A DNA stretch of 64,000 bases from Colwellia sp. TT2012 (GCF_001440345.1 NZ_LJYX01000002.1:186001-250000); one strand, 5' to 3'. Shown: positions 42,342-53,299, numbered from the stretch's first letter. The notes: a model not told the origin generated them from the letters alone. Made by a program: numbers and translations.

Positions 42342-42491
42342 CTCGGCAATACAATCGCTAAGTAATATTATTCTGGCGAACGGTAGTTCATATAGTTTGA
42401 TATCTTACTCCCACCCTTGGAAACTACTAACCATAAAGCTGCTTACCTCTCTAGTATAGTGGAAGGTCTAGCATTAAGGTTTGCTCGTTAA

Positions 42492-42594
42492 GCTAAGTGC
42501 TCAGCAAGGTAATCGACTAACAATCTAATTTTGACGGACAGTTGTCTATTATGAGGATAAACAGCCCAAATACCCTCATCGGGCTCACGGTTAT
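42492..42594 (-). pseudogene. Tandem duplicate of the 3' end of the lysR gene
   Basis: This stretch encodes REPDEGIWAVYPHNRQLSVK then IRLLVDYLAEHLA and a stop, almost exactly the last 33 codons of the intact gene that begins 109 bases further on. About six of roughly 99 bases differ, clustered near the ends. It is a leftover tail, not a gene. Confidence 0.85.
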
Positions 42595-42596
42595 CG

Positions 42597-43463
42597 CTAA
42601 GCTAGGTGCACAGCAAGGTAATCGACTAACAATCTAATTTTGACGGACAGTTGTCTATTATGAGGATAAACAGCCCAAATACCTTCATCAGGCTCGCGAT
42701 AATGGTCAAGTAAGGTGATTAAACGGCCCTGTTCTATATAGTCTTTTACATAGTAATCGGGTAGTTGCACTATACCAATACCTTTTAATGCGGCATCAAC
42801 TAAGCCATAACCCGAGTTGAAACGGATACTGCCACTGACACGGATATTTTTATCCTTGTTATTATCTCGAAAGCGCCAGTAATCTAAGGTGCCTAAGAGA
42901 CAATTATGTTGCTTTAATTCAGATAGAGCATGAGGAGTACCGTGCTTACTGATATAAGCAGGTGCCGCACAGACATAATTAGTACGTTGGGCTAGTTTTT
43001 TTGCCATCAAGGTAGAATCATGTAACTTGCCTAGTCGAATGGCGAGGTCATAACCTTCATCGACTAAATCAATTTTTTGATTACTTAAGTGTGCCAGTAC
43101 CTGAATATCTGGATGTTGCAAAATAAAATCATTGATTAGCGGTAGTACTTGTTGCTCTCCGTAAGTAACTGAGGCAGTCAGTTTAATCTTGCCTTGTGGC
43201 GTGGATTGTAAGTTAGTTATTGCCGTTTCAGCTTGCTCTAGTCCGTCAAGAACGACTCGACAATGTTGATAAAATAACTTGCCTTCTTGGCTAAGTGATA
43301 CTTTTCGGGTGGTGCGATATAACAACTTCACCTTTAAACGATTTTCTAAAGCGGTGATCTGACGACTCACTTGTGCGGTTGATATGGCTAATTTTTTAGC
43401 CGCCAAGGTAAAGCTCTCTGCTTCTGCGACATAAACGAATTCACTGATACCTTGCCAATTCAT
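42597..43463 (-). CDS. LysR-family transcriptional regulator
   Basis: A 288-residue regulator with an N-terminal HTH (FVYVAEAESFTLAAKKLAIS, then TAQVSRQITALENRLKVKLL at 8-48) and a substrate-binding effector domain. It is divergent from the glutathione-dependent formaldehyde genes, with 218 bases between starts, a classic LysR arrangement, so it probably regulates frmA-frmB and itself. The sequence belongs to the large group related to YafC/DsdC-like regulators. The last 33 codons occur again just downstream as a broken tandem copy. Confidence 0.85.
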   Translation of the reverse strand: MNWQGISEFVYVAEAESFTLAAKKLAISTAQVSRQITALENRLKVKLLYRTTRKVSLSQEGKLFYQHCRVVLDGLEQAETAITNLQSTPQGKIKLTASVTYGEQQVLPLINDFILQHPDIQVLAHLSNQKIDLVDEGYDLAIRLGKLHDSTLMAKKLAQRTNYVCAAPAYISKHGTPHALSELKQHNCLLGTLDYWRFRDNNKDKNIRVSGSIRFNSGYGLVDAALKGIGIVQLPDYYVKDYIEQGRLITLLDHYREPDEGIWAVYPHNRQLSVKIRLLVDYLAVHLA

Positions 43464-43612
43464 GATTGTTACCTATATGTAAAAGTGTTTTACTAAAATA
43501 GGATATTATCATTTGAGCGGAAATAAATATAATAGCCCTCATACTTTACTTGGCTAGAGTTATTTAGCGTTAGTTAAACCTGATTAGTAGATAAGCTTGT
43601 TGATAGGTTTAG

Positions 43613-44836
<1,224 letters not shown>

Positions 44837-44923
44837 CACTTGGATAAATAGCCTTTATTCACTACGTTATTTTATCGCTGGTGTTTTGTTTGATAAAGCA
44901 CTAGCCAAAGCTAAGGATTTACT

Positions 44924-45763
44924 ATGACCATAGAATGTTTAACCAGTAATAAAATGTTTGGCGGTTGGCATAAACAATATAGCCATCAAGCCAGTAGCTT
45001 AAATTGTAGTATGCGTTTTGCTATTTTTTTACCACCCCAAGCATCGAGTAGCAATAAAGTTCCTGTGCTTTATTGGTTATCAGGGCTTACCTGTACCGAT
45101 GAAAATGTTATGCAAAAATCAGGCATACAGCGTATTGCTGCTGAGTTAGGTATGGCCATTGTTGCCCCTGACACAAGCCCAAGAGGTGAAGGTGTTGCTG
45201 ATGATGACGATTATGATTTAGGCCAAGGAGCAGGGTTTTATCTTAATGCTAGCCAAGCGCCGTGGAATCGCCATTATCAAATGTATGATTATATTGTTGA
45301 TGAATTACCGGCACTGATTGAAGCAACTTTTCCGGTCAGTAATAAGCGCGCTATCGCCGGTCATTCTATGGGTGGACATGGCGCGTTAACCATAGCCTTG
45401 AAAAATCCAGAGCTTTATTGCTCAGTTTCTGCCTTTAGTCCTATCAGTAACCCCATCAATTGTCCTTGGGGGCAAAAAGCCTTTAGTGCCTACTTAGGTG
45501 ATGATAAGGATTTATGGCGAGATCATGATGCCAGCGAATTGATGCGACGGGTTAAACAATTTGTCCCTGCTCGGGTTGATCAAGGCGAAGCGGATAACTT
45601 TCTTGAGGAGCAGTTAAAACCTGATGCTTTGCTGTCGGCGGCAAAGAGCAATGGCTACCCGCTTGAGTTAAATCGTCATGAGGGTTATGACCATAGCTAT
45701 TATTTTATCAGTAGTTTTATTGAAGAGCAGTTACGTTTTCATGCACAATATCTCAGTCGATAG
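44924..45763 (+). CDS. frmB: S-formylglutathione hydrolase
   Basis: A 279-residue esterase D-type hydrolase that splits S-formylglutathione into formate and glutathione, completing formaldehyde detoxification started by frmA. The nucleophile serine is in GHSMGGHGAL, with family blocks YWLSGLTCTDENVMQKSG, DTSPRGEGV and the catalytic His in GYDHSYYFISSFIEEQLRFH. It follows frmA in the same direction, so the two are likely co-transcribed. A terminator lies 18 bases after its stop. Confidence 0.93.
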   Translation: MTIECLTSNKMFGGWHKQYSHQASSLNCSMRFAIFLPPQASSSNKVPVLYWLSGLTCTDENVMQKSGIQRIAAELGMAIVAPDTSPRGEGVADDDDYDLGQGAGFYLNASQAPWNRHYQMYDYIVDELPALIEATFPVSNKRAIAGHSMGGHGALTIALKNPELYCSVSAFSPISNPINCPWGQKAFSAYLGDDKDLWRDHDASELMRRVKQFVPARVDQGEADNFLEEQLKPDALLSAAKSNGYPLELNRHEGYDHSYYFISSFIEEQLRFHAQYLSR

Positions 45764-45781
45764 CTAGACTTTTAGTCGCAA

Positions 45782-45820
45782 AAAAAAGCCACCTAGTCAT
45801 AGTAATTAAGTGGCTTTTTT
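45782..45820. terminator. Two-way rho-independent terminator
   Basis: AAAAAAGCCAC and GTGGCTTTTTT form an 11-bp stem with a 17-base loop between the convergent frmB and GNAT genes. Confidence 0.82.
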
Positions 45821-45858
45821 ATTGTTCATATTTAAGTGGGTGCAGTGTACAGGTTAGG

Positions 45859-46317
45859 TTAGCTAATCTTCTTCGACATAAAGGTGCTGTAGGGATCTGC
45901 CTGATAATCAGCAAAGGGCGGACAAGTGGCAAAACCAAGTTGTTGATAGAGCTTTTGTGCCGGAAGAAACACCGCCATGGAGCCTGTTTCTAAACTTAGT
46001 ATGTGATAACCGCGAGTGCTTGCTTGGTCGATCATATGGGTCAATAGCAACTTAGCTACACCTTGGCGTAAAAAGTTCTTGGAGGTGCGCATGGATTTAA
46101 TTTCGCCATGAAACCTATCTAACTCTTTTAAAGCGCCACAGCCAGCTAATTCATTATCTTTCCAGACACTCCAAAAACTGATGTCTGCATGGGATAATGC
46201 GGATAAATCTAAGGCATGTACACTTTCTGGCGGCGAATGCAGCAACATATCTTGATGGTGCTCGGCTAACAATGTTATGACAGCGGGATGTGTTAGTTCG
46301 CCGATGTGGATTTCCAT
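45859..46317 (-). CDS. GNAT-family N-acetyltransferase
   Basis: A 152-residue acetyltransferase. It contains the acetyl-CoA-binding block LRQGVAKLLLTHMIDQASTR (R/Q-x-x-G-x-G/A-like), preceded by the IKSMRTSKNF strand, and ends with the typical KLYQQLGFATCPPFADYQAD motif of YafP/ElaA-like enzymes. The acceptor substrate is unknown. It lies 50 bases downstream of a DUF2750 gene on the same strand. Confidence 0.82.
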   Translation of the reverse strand: MEIHIGELTHPAVITLLAEHHQDMLLHSPPESVHALDLSALSHADISFWSVWKDNELAGCGALKELDRFHGEIKSMRTSKNFLRQGVAKLLLTHMIDQASTRGYHILSLETGSMAVFLPAQKLYQQLGFATCPPFADYQADPYSTFMSKKIS

Positions 46318-46366
46318 GCTGTTGCTACCTTTATATAAAGTTACTTTAGAAAGCTACTGTAGAGAG

Positions 46367-46792
46367 CTATTTTCGATTTTGCTTTTTAGTTTCTTTTAGC
46401 AGCAACTCTTCAAATTCTTCAGGAAATAGTATCAAGCCCTTATTATCTTGATTGGGAAAAACCACCAAAGCCAAGTCATCATCGGCCAGGCCCATGCTCC
46501 ATCGACTGTACCATTTAGCCAAAGAAATTTCCTGAGGCTGGCATGCTTGCCACTCACCTGTTGCCCAACCCTGAGCAAATTCTTTATTGGGCCATACCGG
46601 CACACAATCCTCATCGTCAGTATTGAGCATCATACAGCCATGCTCATCAGTCAATAGCCAAATTTCTTTATTGCTAACGACTTGCTGAAGTAGATAGTTT
46701 AAACGTTTTTCATCATCATAATTTTCTATGGTATTAAGCTGTTCAGTTGATATAGGCATGGGCAAGAAGGGCTGTTTGGAATAATAGTTCAT
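46367..46792 (-). CDS. DUF2750 family protein
   Basis: A 141-residue soluble protein. The blocks EIWLLTDEHGCMMLNTDDED, CVPVWPNKEFAQGWATGEWQ and LALVVFPNQDNKGLILFPEE match the DUF2750 family, small cytoplasmic proteins of unknown function in gammaproteobacteria. The family usually starts close to MPISTEQL, so an internal ATG may be the true start. It is adjacent to a GNAT gene, possibly in one transcript. Confidence 0.75.
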   Translation of the reverse strand: MNYYSKQPFLPMPISTEQLNTIENYDDEKRLNYLLQQVVSNKEIWLLTDEHGCMMLNTDDEDCVPVWPNKEFAQGWATGEWQACQPQEISLAKWYSRWSMGLADDDLALVVFPNQDNKGLILFPEEFEELLLKETKKQNRK

Positions 46793-46870
46793 TATTTTAT
46801 CGTGTTACCTACACACTAACAACCGCTGTTTTGTTCTAATCCTAGTGCTTAACTACTGCCGGGGTTGAGC

Positions 46871-48067
46871 TTACTTATTACTATAACCCGTCATTTCAAC
46901 AAAACCTTGGCCTTGATGACTGCCACTAAAAGTCACCATACCTTCAAAGTATTCAATACCAAAGCGCATAATTTGTTGCTCATTAACTACCGTCACCTTG
47001 ATGTCGATATTTTCTTTCGCGATAAGTAATGAAAATGATTGTGGGTAGGGGGAGTTACTGGTGAGGTTATGGTAGTGGCTGATAAGAGTGATATCGTTCG
47101 AGGCAATACTACGAATGTCACCATTGCGCATCATTATGCTGGCATACAAATAATCTTCTTGCTTTGAGCGAGCACGAAAAACCATCAAGGCAGTATTGTC
47201 ATTAAGGCGCAGTGCAAACCAGTCCCAACCTTGTTGATCTGGCCCTAGCGGTTGTGAAGACCATTCACGTTCGAACCAGGCTTGACCTGTCACTTTTTGC
47301 CATTTCCCTTGCCAATAGACCTTACCCGTGACTTCTATAAAAGGCTGAGAATAATAGTGGCTGGCGATATTTAAACTCGGGTGTTTAATGCTAAAGCCCT
47401 TTTCGCCCTGCAGAAAGAACTCTGCTGTTGTAGTTAGATTCAGTTCTACTTGCCAATGCTTTTCTCTCGTCGTTGTAGCGATCTTTTCCTTTATTGGACC
47501 ATTTACTTTTGAAATATCTACGGCACTCTCTATCTCGGCAACATCCACTGCACTCGTTATTGAGCCAACCGCTGAGCCATAAACCAGGCTGGCGGGTAGC
47601 AAGGACGATGTGGACTGCCATTGCCAGTCATCTATTGTGGCATTAAAGGGCTCAGAAGATATGTTGACGTTGCCTAGCTCTTCGCGACCATGTCTATAGG
47701 CGGTGTTATGGCTTTGTGCATCCGCTAAAGCGGCATGAGCGAAGTACCAATGTTTATCGCCAACCGCTCGGCGAAAAAGGGTCCATTGACTTGCCAATGA
47801 CTGGCCATGTTCAGTCGTTAACGTTGCGGTTAAATACCACCACTCTTGGCGATACGCTTTTTTCGGCGCATGGGCTTGTGGAAAAAGTATCAGATTATGC
47901 ATTGATGGACTAGCAAATTTACCGTCCGCATCGGTAAGGTATTTTAGTGGCTGGCGTTTTTTTTCCGCTTCTTCACTGCAGCCAGTAATAAGTAGACCAC
48001 TGGCTAGCAAGATTAATAGCGGTTTTAAACAATATTTTAAGCAATGCCTTAAGTAAAAAATCATCAT
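46871..48067 (-). CDS. AttH/CrtC-like lipocalin-fold lipoprotein
   Basis: A 398-residue lipoprotein with a long hydrophobic signal ending in the lipobox LLITGC (Cys near residue 30). The body contains the motif AYRQEWWYLTATLTTEHGQS and later GQAWFEREWSSQPLGPDQQG followed by WDWFALRL, the signature of CrtC/AttH lipocalin-like domains. CrtC hydrates carotenoids, but AttH-type members occur with ABC exporters and are of unknown biochemistry. Its start overlaps the stop of the FtsX-type permease gene (ATGA), so it is the third gene of an ATPase-permease-lipoprotein operon. Confidence 0.85.
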   Translation of the reverse strand: MMIFYLRHCLKYCLKPLLILLASGLLITGCSEEAEKKRQPLKYLTDADGKFASPSMHNLILFPQAHAPKKAYRQEWWYLTATLTTEHGQSLASQWTLFRRAVGDKHWYFAHAALADAQSHNTAYRHGREELGNVNISSEPFNATIDDWQWQSTSSLLPASLVYGSAVGSITSAVDVAEIESAVDISKVNGPIKEKIATTTREKHWQVELNLTTTAEFFLQGEKGFSIKHPSLNIASHYYSQPFIEVTGKVYWQGKWQKVTGQAWFEREWSSQPLGPDQQGWDWFALRLNDNTALMVFRARSKQEDYLYASIMMRNGDIRSIASNDITLISHYHNLTSNSPYPQSFSLLIAKENIDIKVTVVNEQQIMRFGIEYFEGMVTFSGSHQGQGFVEMTGYSNK

Positions 48068-50502
48068 GACAAACTGGCCCTCACATTGAGCTTATATAAG
48101 GGAATGGCTAATGCAGGTAATAATATCAATAGCCCGGTAACACTAGTGATAGCAAATGGCGCGATATCTAATACTAGCGGCATTGACCAGCCAAATGATG
48201 CGGGTAGCACTTTTGCTACCAAGGCTTTAGCCAGTAAGCCAGCTATCGGCCAGCTAAGTAAAAGCACACCAAAAGCTAACAATAGCCACTGCATTAACAT
48301 ATGACTAAAGAGCTCAATACGGCTATAACCCAAACTACTTAATATGTGTAAATCTGGTTTGCGCGCCAATTCTAAATTGTTGGCTGATAAAAACAGGCCA
48401 AAGCAGGCGATAATGAGTAAAACAAAAGCGATTGCCTGAGTCAGTACAAAAGTTTGCTTAAATATTGCTAGTGCCATTGTTTTGATTTCTTCAGGTAAAA
48501 ATATCTGCTCGTTATCAAGACCTAACTGCTCAGCTAACGCGGCTGTACTTAGATTATTACGGCCCTTAAAGTAGACAGCAAAGCCATGTTCACGCCAGCC
48601 TGAAAGAGGAATTTCCTGGGCCTTTAACGGAATTTTGACCGAATAGCCTTGATTGCCATAGTCATAAAAAATGGCTGTTATGGTACAGGTGAGCTGTTGC
48701 AGGCCTTGCTCGACGGTGAACTGTTCATTTAAGGCTAAGCCTTTTTTAAGCGATAGCTGTTCGTTGATATAACAACTGAATTGCCCTGGTGATTGCTGCT
48801 TGGACGACCGTGCTTTAAACAATAAACTATTTTTTTGTTTAACCGACATAAGCGCATGAACCGCTAGGGTATCATTACCGTATTTGGCGATAGTCTGGTT
48901 AAATACCACATATTCATCAATATACTCTTGCTGTTTAAGCCAGGCCTCAACCTTGTTTTTTTGCTTGGGGTTATAACTGATAAAGAGGTCTGCACTCAAC
49001 AACTGCTCTAAATAGGCAGTGAAAGCTTTTTCAAAACTGTTGACCATAAGCGCCGCGGAAATACTGGCGGTGAGTGCTAGGTAAAATGCTGCTAAGGGTA
49101 AATAGCGTCTACCCACTTGTTGGCGGGCATCTTTAACCACAAATTTGAGCCGAAAAGAGCGAGTGAAATAACTCATGCCCTTAAGTAAGTAACTCAATAT
49201 ATTAGGTAATAAGGCGACACTGGCGATTAACAGTAGGCCATATTTTATCATTAATAGATGCCAGGAATTTTGTCCATAAACCTCAGGCCAAAGTAGGAAA
49301 ATAGCCAGTAAGATTAGGCCAATGGCAGCGCTTGCTCGGTAGTTAAATGATTGAGGAACAATGCGGGCTGTTAGGGCGATTTTTGCTGAGCTAATAATTC
49401 TAAACTGTTTAAATAGTGCCAACAAAACGGCCACGGCAGAAATAGCGAATGCCCATAAGCTATATAACCAATGCCATTGAAAATGTCCGCTTTGTCTTAG
49501 CTGATATAGCTGCTCTAAGGTAATTCCTAATATAGGCAGTAAGATTGAAACCAAGGCAAAAGCGATGGCAATACCAATAATACTGGCGAGCAAGGTTAAT
49601 AGCAAAGCTTCACATAGCATAACTTTTAGAATGCTGGTTAATTCTACGCCAAGTAAGCGTAACTTTGCCGCTAACTCGCCGCGTTTTTGCCATGCTTGAT
49701 CAGCGGCTTGAAAAGCGATAAATAAACTGACGATAAAGCCTAAAATGGCCAGTGCCGATAAATTTAAATGCAAAGCATCGGCAAAACCTTCTCGTTCTTC
49801 AAGTGACCAGGCCTCTTGAATGGATAAATGCTCGGGTAAAGCTGCGGCTAACCGTGCCTTTTCATCGGTGCTAATGGCGGTCACCATTAAATGACTAAAG
49901 CCTTTGATATCGGGAAATAGTTGCCAAGCAAGGGGTAAGTCAATTAAGGCGACTTTGCCCCAGTCATTGATTTGATTGTAGTTAACTTTAAATGATTGGT
50001 CACCAGCTAAGGTGATTTGCTTGGTATCATTTTTATCTGTCGTTGAATTAAGCGTCAAGCCAAGGGCTTTGGCGTATTTGCTGCTTAGATTAATATGATG
50101 AGTGGTAAAAATTTTTGGCAGGGTCAAAACCAGTGGCAGCATGTCCATGGCTCGGAATGATATTTGCTTACCGGAAGCAAGTGTTTTACCAAAAAGATGT
50201 ATTGGCGCAAGCTGATAAAAACCTTGGGCCTTTAACTTGCTAAAGTCATGGCGTGAAATAGTGTGCCCTTCATTGGCAACAATATAAAAACTTACGGGAG
50301 ATTTTAACCCCCTATTGGCTGCTTGGTACTGCTGTTCGCTGGCATGATTTAATACCAGAATACTGAGTAGAGTGCTGGTGGCTATGGCTAAACTTAAAAT
50401 AAAGCCAAGGTTTAATAGTGGTTTATGTAAGTATTCAGCAAGGTGTGCTTTAACAACCAATAAAAACTCACTATTTTTTTCTGTATTAGCTGTTTCTTTC
50501 AT
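48064..50502 (-). CDS. FtsX-like ABC transporter permease (large, two-half)
   Basis: An 812-residue permease with about ten membrane helices. It has one N-terminal helix, a periplasmic domain, three or more helices near 250-370, then a second set with the C-terminal FtsX/MacB-type block (about 690-812). It resembles AttF/AttG-type permeases fused into one chain, or YbbP. It works with the LolD-type ATPase encoded four bases upstream. Such ATPase/FtsX systems act as mechanotransducers or lipoprotein extractors rather than simple importers. The coupled CrtC/AttH lipoprotein is the probable periplasmic partner. Confidence 0.85.
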   Translation of the reverse strand: MKETANTEKNSEFLLVVKAHLAEYLHKPLLNLGFILSLAIATSTLLSILVLNHASEQQYQAANRGLKSPVSFYIVANEGHTISRHDFSKLKAQGFYQLAPIHLFGKTLASGKQISFRAMDMLPLVLTLPKIFTTHHINLSSKYAKALGLTLNSTTDKNDTKQITLAGDQSFKVNYNQINDWGKVALIDLPLAWQLFPDIKGFSHLMVTAISTDEKARLAAALPEHLSIQEAWSLEEREGFADALHLNLSALAILGFIVSLFIAFQAADQAWQKRGELAAKLRLLGVELTSILKVMLCEALLLTLLASIIGIAIAFALVSILLPILGITLEQLYQLRQSGHFQWHWLYSLWAFAISAVAVLLALFKQFRIISSAKIALTARIVPQSFNYRASAAIGLILLAIFLLWPEVYGQNSWHLLMIKYGLLLIASVALLPNILSYLLKGMSYFTRSFRLKFVVKDARQQVGRRYLPLAAFYLALTASISAALMVNSFEKAFTAYLEQLLSADLFISYNPKQKNKVEAWLKQQEYIDEYVVFNQTIAKYGNDTLAVHALMSVKQKNSLLFKARSSKQQSPGQFSCYINEQLSLKKGLALNEQFTVEQGLQQLTCTITAIFYDYGNQGYSVKIPLKAQEIPLSGWREHGFAVYFKGRNNLSTAALAEQLGLDNEQIFLPEEIKTMALAIFKQTFVLTQAIAFVLLIIACFGLFLSANNLELARKPDLHILSSLGYSRIELFSHMLMQWLLLAFGVLLLSWPIAGLLAKALVAKVLPASFGWSMPLVLDIAPFAITSVTGLLILLPALAIPLYKLNVRASLS

Positions 50503-50506
50503 CAGT

Positions 50507-51175
50507 TCAACCGGTAACTAAGCTGACAGTAGATTCTTGTAAACGATAGATTTTATCCATACTAGCAGCCACATCGGCGCTATGAGTCACCATAAGTAAG
50601 GCGGTGTTGTTGGACTTAGCTAGCTGGACTAACTGTGCTACTACCTGGCTACTATTCTGCTGGTCTAAATTTCCGGTTGGTTCATCAGCAAGCAACAATT
50701 TTGGCTTACTGTTTAGCGCGCGAGCAATGGCTACTCGCTGCATTTCACCCCCTGATAAGGTTGCCGGATATTTTTTTAATAAGCTGCTAATACCAAGTTG
50801 CTCTGCTAGTGCTAAACCATGCATAACATCATAGCGACCAGCGAGTTTGGCACTGAACTCAATATTATCTTGCACCGATAAGCTAGTAAGTAAATTAAAG
50901 TGTTGGAAAATAATACCAATATGCTGTTTGCGTAACTGGCTAAGTTGTCCATCACTGGCTTGTGCTAAGGAAATACCAGCTACTTCAACTCTACCTTGCT
51001 GAATTGGCTCTAAACCTGCAATCAAGTTGAGTAGGGTGGTTTTGCCACTGCCGCTATCGCCCATCAAAGCCACACATTCACCCGGGGCAACGGATAAATT
51101 TAAATCGACTAATAATTGGCGATGAGTATCACCATCGATGATTTGATGATTGAGTGACTGGATAAGTAAGGACAA
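50507..51175 (-). CDS. LolD/MacB-type ABC transporter ATPase
   Basis: A 222-residue ATPase with Walker [10 protein letters not shown] near 38, Q-loop IFQHFNLL, signature [15 protein letters not shown], Walker [13 protein letters not shown] and a switch His in [10 protein letters not shown]. This is the LolD/FtsE/MacB class that powers FtsX-type permeases. It heads the operon with the 812-residue permease and the AttH-like lipoprotein. CACCTCCT-type sequence upstream (GGAGG on the coding strand at 51179-51183) is a strong ribosome site close to the ATG. Confidence 0.9.
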   Translation of the reverse strand: MSLLIQSLNHQIIDGDTHRQLLVDLNLSVAPGECVALMGDSGSGKTTLLNLIAGLEPIQQGRVEVAGISLAQASDGQLSQLRKQHIGIIFQHFNLLTSLSVQDNIEFSAKLAGRYDVMHGLALAEQLGISSLLKKYPATLSGGEMQRVAIARALNSKPKLLLADEPTGNLDQQNSSQVVAQLVQLAKSNNTALLMVTHSADVAASMDKIYRLQESTVSLVTG

Positions 51176-51183
51176 AACACCTC

Positions 51184-51529
51184 CTGTTATTATGACGAAC
51201 TAATGCGAGTTATTAGCATTATAGCGAAGCTAGCGTTAATCTCACCCCGCAAGAAGCGGTGAATATAAAAGTGATGCTGATTTTAACCTTGTAATATATT
51301 ACGACACTTTAAAAAAAATGTTTTAACCGCACTAGCTTATGCTTTTATATTGTACTCCTTTGGCAGATAGCTCTTGTACTAATCACATTATGTTATTAAT
51401 ATCCTTCATGAATATCCCTTCATACTTATAATTAGCCTAAACAGCACAACCACTTTTAGGCTTGAAAAACACTGGCTGCTGAGCCTTGATAATAATAGTG
51501 CTAGGGAAGCAGTTGCTTAAGGATTTCAA
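51184..51529. other. Intergenic region between ABC operon and CHASE-GGDEF gene
   Basis: Divergent promoters for the two genes must lie here. I saw no repeat, palindrome or gene. The stretch around 51301-51340 is strongly A/T-rich. Confidence 0.35.
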
Positions 51530-53137
51530 ATGGCTTTAAAAACCAACAATGCAGTAATGCAAATTTTTGTCATGATTGTCGGCATCTTACTATCTACATT
51601 AAGTGGCTGGTTTCTTTTTGATGTTGAAAAAAAAGCCATCATTAGTGAATTTCACAAGGATATTGACGAACGCGCTGCCTCATTATCTCGTGAGATAGAA
51701 ATAAATATTGAAGCACTATATACCTTAGCAACGTTATTTAGCCAAGCATCAACCCCTGATTTTCAAGCTTTTACCACGCAAGCAAGAAAGACCTTAAATC
51801 GTCATAATGATATCCAAGCTTTGGAATGGATACCCCGTGTGCCACACGATCAAAGACAAGCTTATGAGGCAGAGTTAAGAAAAAGTTTCCCTGACTTTGA
51901 GTTTACTGAACGTAAGGCGCAAGGCTATATGGCAGTGGCGCAGCAAAGAGCCGAGTATTTTCCTGTTTATTATGTTGAGCCTTTAGTTGGCAACGAAGCC
52001 GCATTTGGTTTTGACTTGGCGTCAAATGCCACACGTCGTGAGACGCTAGAAAAATCACGAGATAGCGCTACGGCGCGAGCTACGGCGAGTATCACCCTGG
52101 TGCAAGATAATGATAAGGAAAAAGCTTTTTTAGCCTTTTTACCAATATATAAAGGGCAACCAAGCACCTTAGCTAAGCGTAAAAAAAACTTACAAGGTTT
52201 TATTCTTGGGGTTTATCGTATCGCCGATATTTTTGTCAGCTCAACCCTAAATGATGAATTACTGGGCTTAGAAATTGACCTTGTTGATGAGACTGATCCC
52301 AATAATATTGATTTGCTCTATACCCATAGTTCATCAACAGGTTTTATGGTTGATAGAAATATTATTTATAAAAAAGTACTACCTGAAATATTAGGACGTA
52401 AGTGGAGTTTAATTGGTTCACCAACACAGAGCTATATTTCGGTAAGAAGAAGTGTACTGCCTCTGTTCGTCTTTGGTGCGGGTATTATTTTTACCCTATT
52501 TATTACTGCTTATATTCGTAGCATTACCAAGCGCGCCAATGTGGTACAAAGGATTGTTATCGAAAAAACCAATGAACTGAATGAAGCCAATAAAAGGTTA
52601 AAAAAGCTATCGAGGATTGATGGTTTGACCGGTATTGCCAATAGACGTTTTATGGATGAATTTTTAGATAGGGAATGGTTACGGGCTATCAGACAAGAAT
52701 CATCAGTCTCCTTTTTGTTAATTGATATCGATTTCTTTAAAGCCTATAACGATAACTATGGCCATTTAGCCGGTGATGAGTGTTTGAAAAAGGTTGGTGC
52801 TTGTCTGAAACAGCAGGTGAATCGTGCTGTAGATATGGTTGCTCGATACGGTGGTGAAGAGTTTGCTTTTGTTTTACTTGATACTCACGATGTTCAATTG
52901 ATTGCCCAACGCTGCTTAAAATCTATTGAAGCGCTAAACATTAAACATGAGTTTTCTCAAGTTGAGGCGGTGATTACCATTAGTATTGGTTATAGTACTA
53001 TAGTGCCGCAAAAGGGCAGTGATCCCAGTAGTCTTATTGCTGCCGCGGATGAAGCATTATATAAAGCTAAAGAAAGCGGCAGGAATAACGCGCTTGCTAG
53101 TTTAACGGCTAATTCACCGCCAACCTTCAGCATATAA
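51530..53137 (+). CDS. CHASE-GGDEF diguanylate cyclase
   Basis: A 535-residue membrane protein with one helix at about 10-30 and one at about 308-328 around a periplasmic CHASE domain (conserved IQALEWIPRVPHDQRQAYEA and PVYYVEPLVGNEAAFGFDLA). A coiled linker is followed by a GGDEF domain (RIDGLTGIANRRFMDEF, active site GGEEF at 441-445). The inhibitory I-site RxxD is present as RAVD, five residues before GGEEF, so product inhibition is expected, unlike the cyclase at 32491. It should make c-di-GMP in response to an extracellular small molecule sensed by CHASE. Confidence 0.9.
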   Translation: MALKTNNAVMQIFVMIVGILLSTLSGWFLFDVEKKAIISEFHKDIDERAASLSREIEINIEALYTLATLFSQASTPDFQAFTTQARKTLNRHNDIQALEWIPRVPHDQRQAYEAELRKSFPDFEFTERKAQGYMAVAQQRAEYFPVYYVEPLVGNEAAFGFDLASNATRRETLEKSRDSATARATASITLVQDNDKEKAFLAFLPIYKGQPSTLAKRKKNLQGFILGVYRIADIFVSSTLNDELLGLEIDLVDETDPNNIDLLYTHSSSTGFMVDRNIIYKKVLPEILGRKWSLIGSPTQSYISVRRSVLPLFVFGAGIIFTLFITAYIRSITKRANVVQRIVIEKTNELNEANKRLKKLSRIDGLTGIANRRFMDEFLDREWLRAIRQESSVSFLLIDIDFFKAYNDNYGHLAGDECLKKVGACLKQQVNRAVDMVARYGGEEFAFVLLDTHDVQLIAQRCLKSIEALNIKHEFSQVEAVITISIGYSTIVPQKGSDPSSLIAAADEALYKAKESGRNNALASLTANSPPTFSI

Positions 53138-53171
53138 CTATGCTTTCTCCGGCTATTTACTTTATTTTAGG
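53138..53171. other. Gap between cyclase stop and small RNA terminator
   Basis: Only 34 bases separate the cyclase stop from the T tract of the minus-strand candidate small RNA; the two-way hairpin at 53180-53201 probably also ends the cyclase transcript. Confidence 0.4.
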
Positions 53172-53264
53172 AAAAAAAAACCGATAGCAAAGGCTATCGG
53201 TGAGTTAGCTATGAGGAAAGCTAGAATATTCAATTATTACAACAAGCGTCCGTATAAGGGAACG
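53172..53264 (-). ncRNA. Candidate small RNA, copy B
   Basis: A minus-strand unit of about 93 bases. It starts about 7 bases after a strong promoter and contains the conserved block CTTGTTGTAATAATT. A TAGCT/AGCTA hairpin (53206-53223) has an RNA loop of UUCCUCAU. The unit ends in a 9-bp stem ACCGATAGC/GCTATCGGT (53180-53201) followed by nine T, a textbook intrinsic terminator. The same order of blocks appears at 31961-32070. No conserved open frame exists. The UCCUC loop is complementary to Shine-Dalgarno sequences, as in many antisense-type small RNAs. Confidence 0.6.
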
Positions 53265-53270
53265 AAGAGA

Positions 53271-53299
53271 AGTATAGAGTAGACACTCTATTTTTTCAA
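53271..53299 (-). promoter_or_regulatory. Sigma-70 promoter of candidate small RNA B
   Basis: On the minus strand TTGAAA (53299-53294) is followed after exactly 17 bases by TATACT (53276-53271). Both hexamers are close to consensus and the spacing is ideal. Confidence 0.65.
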
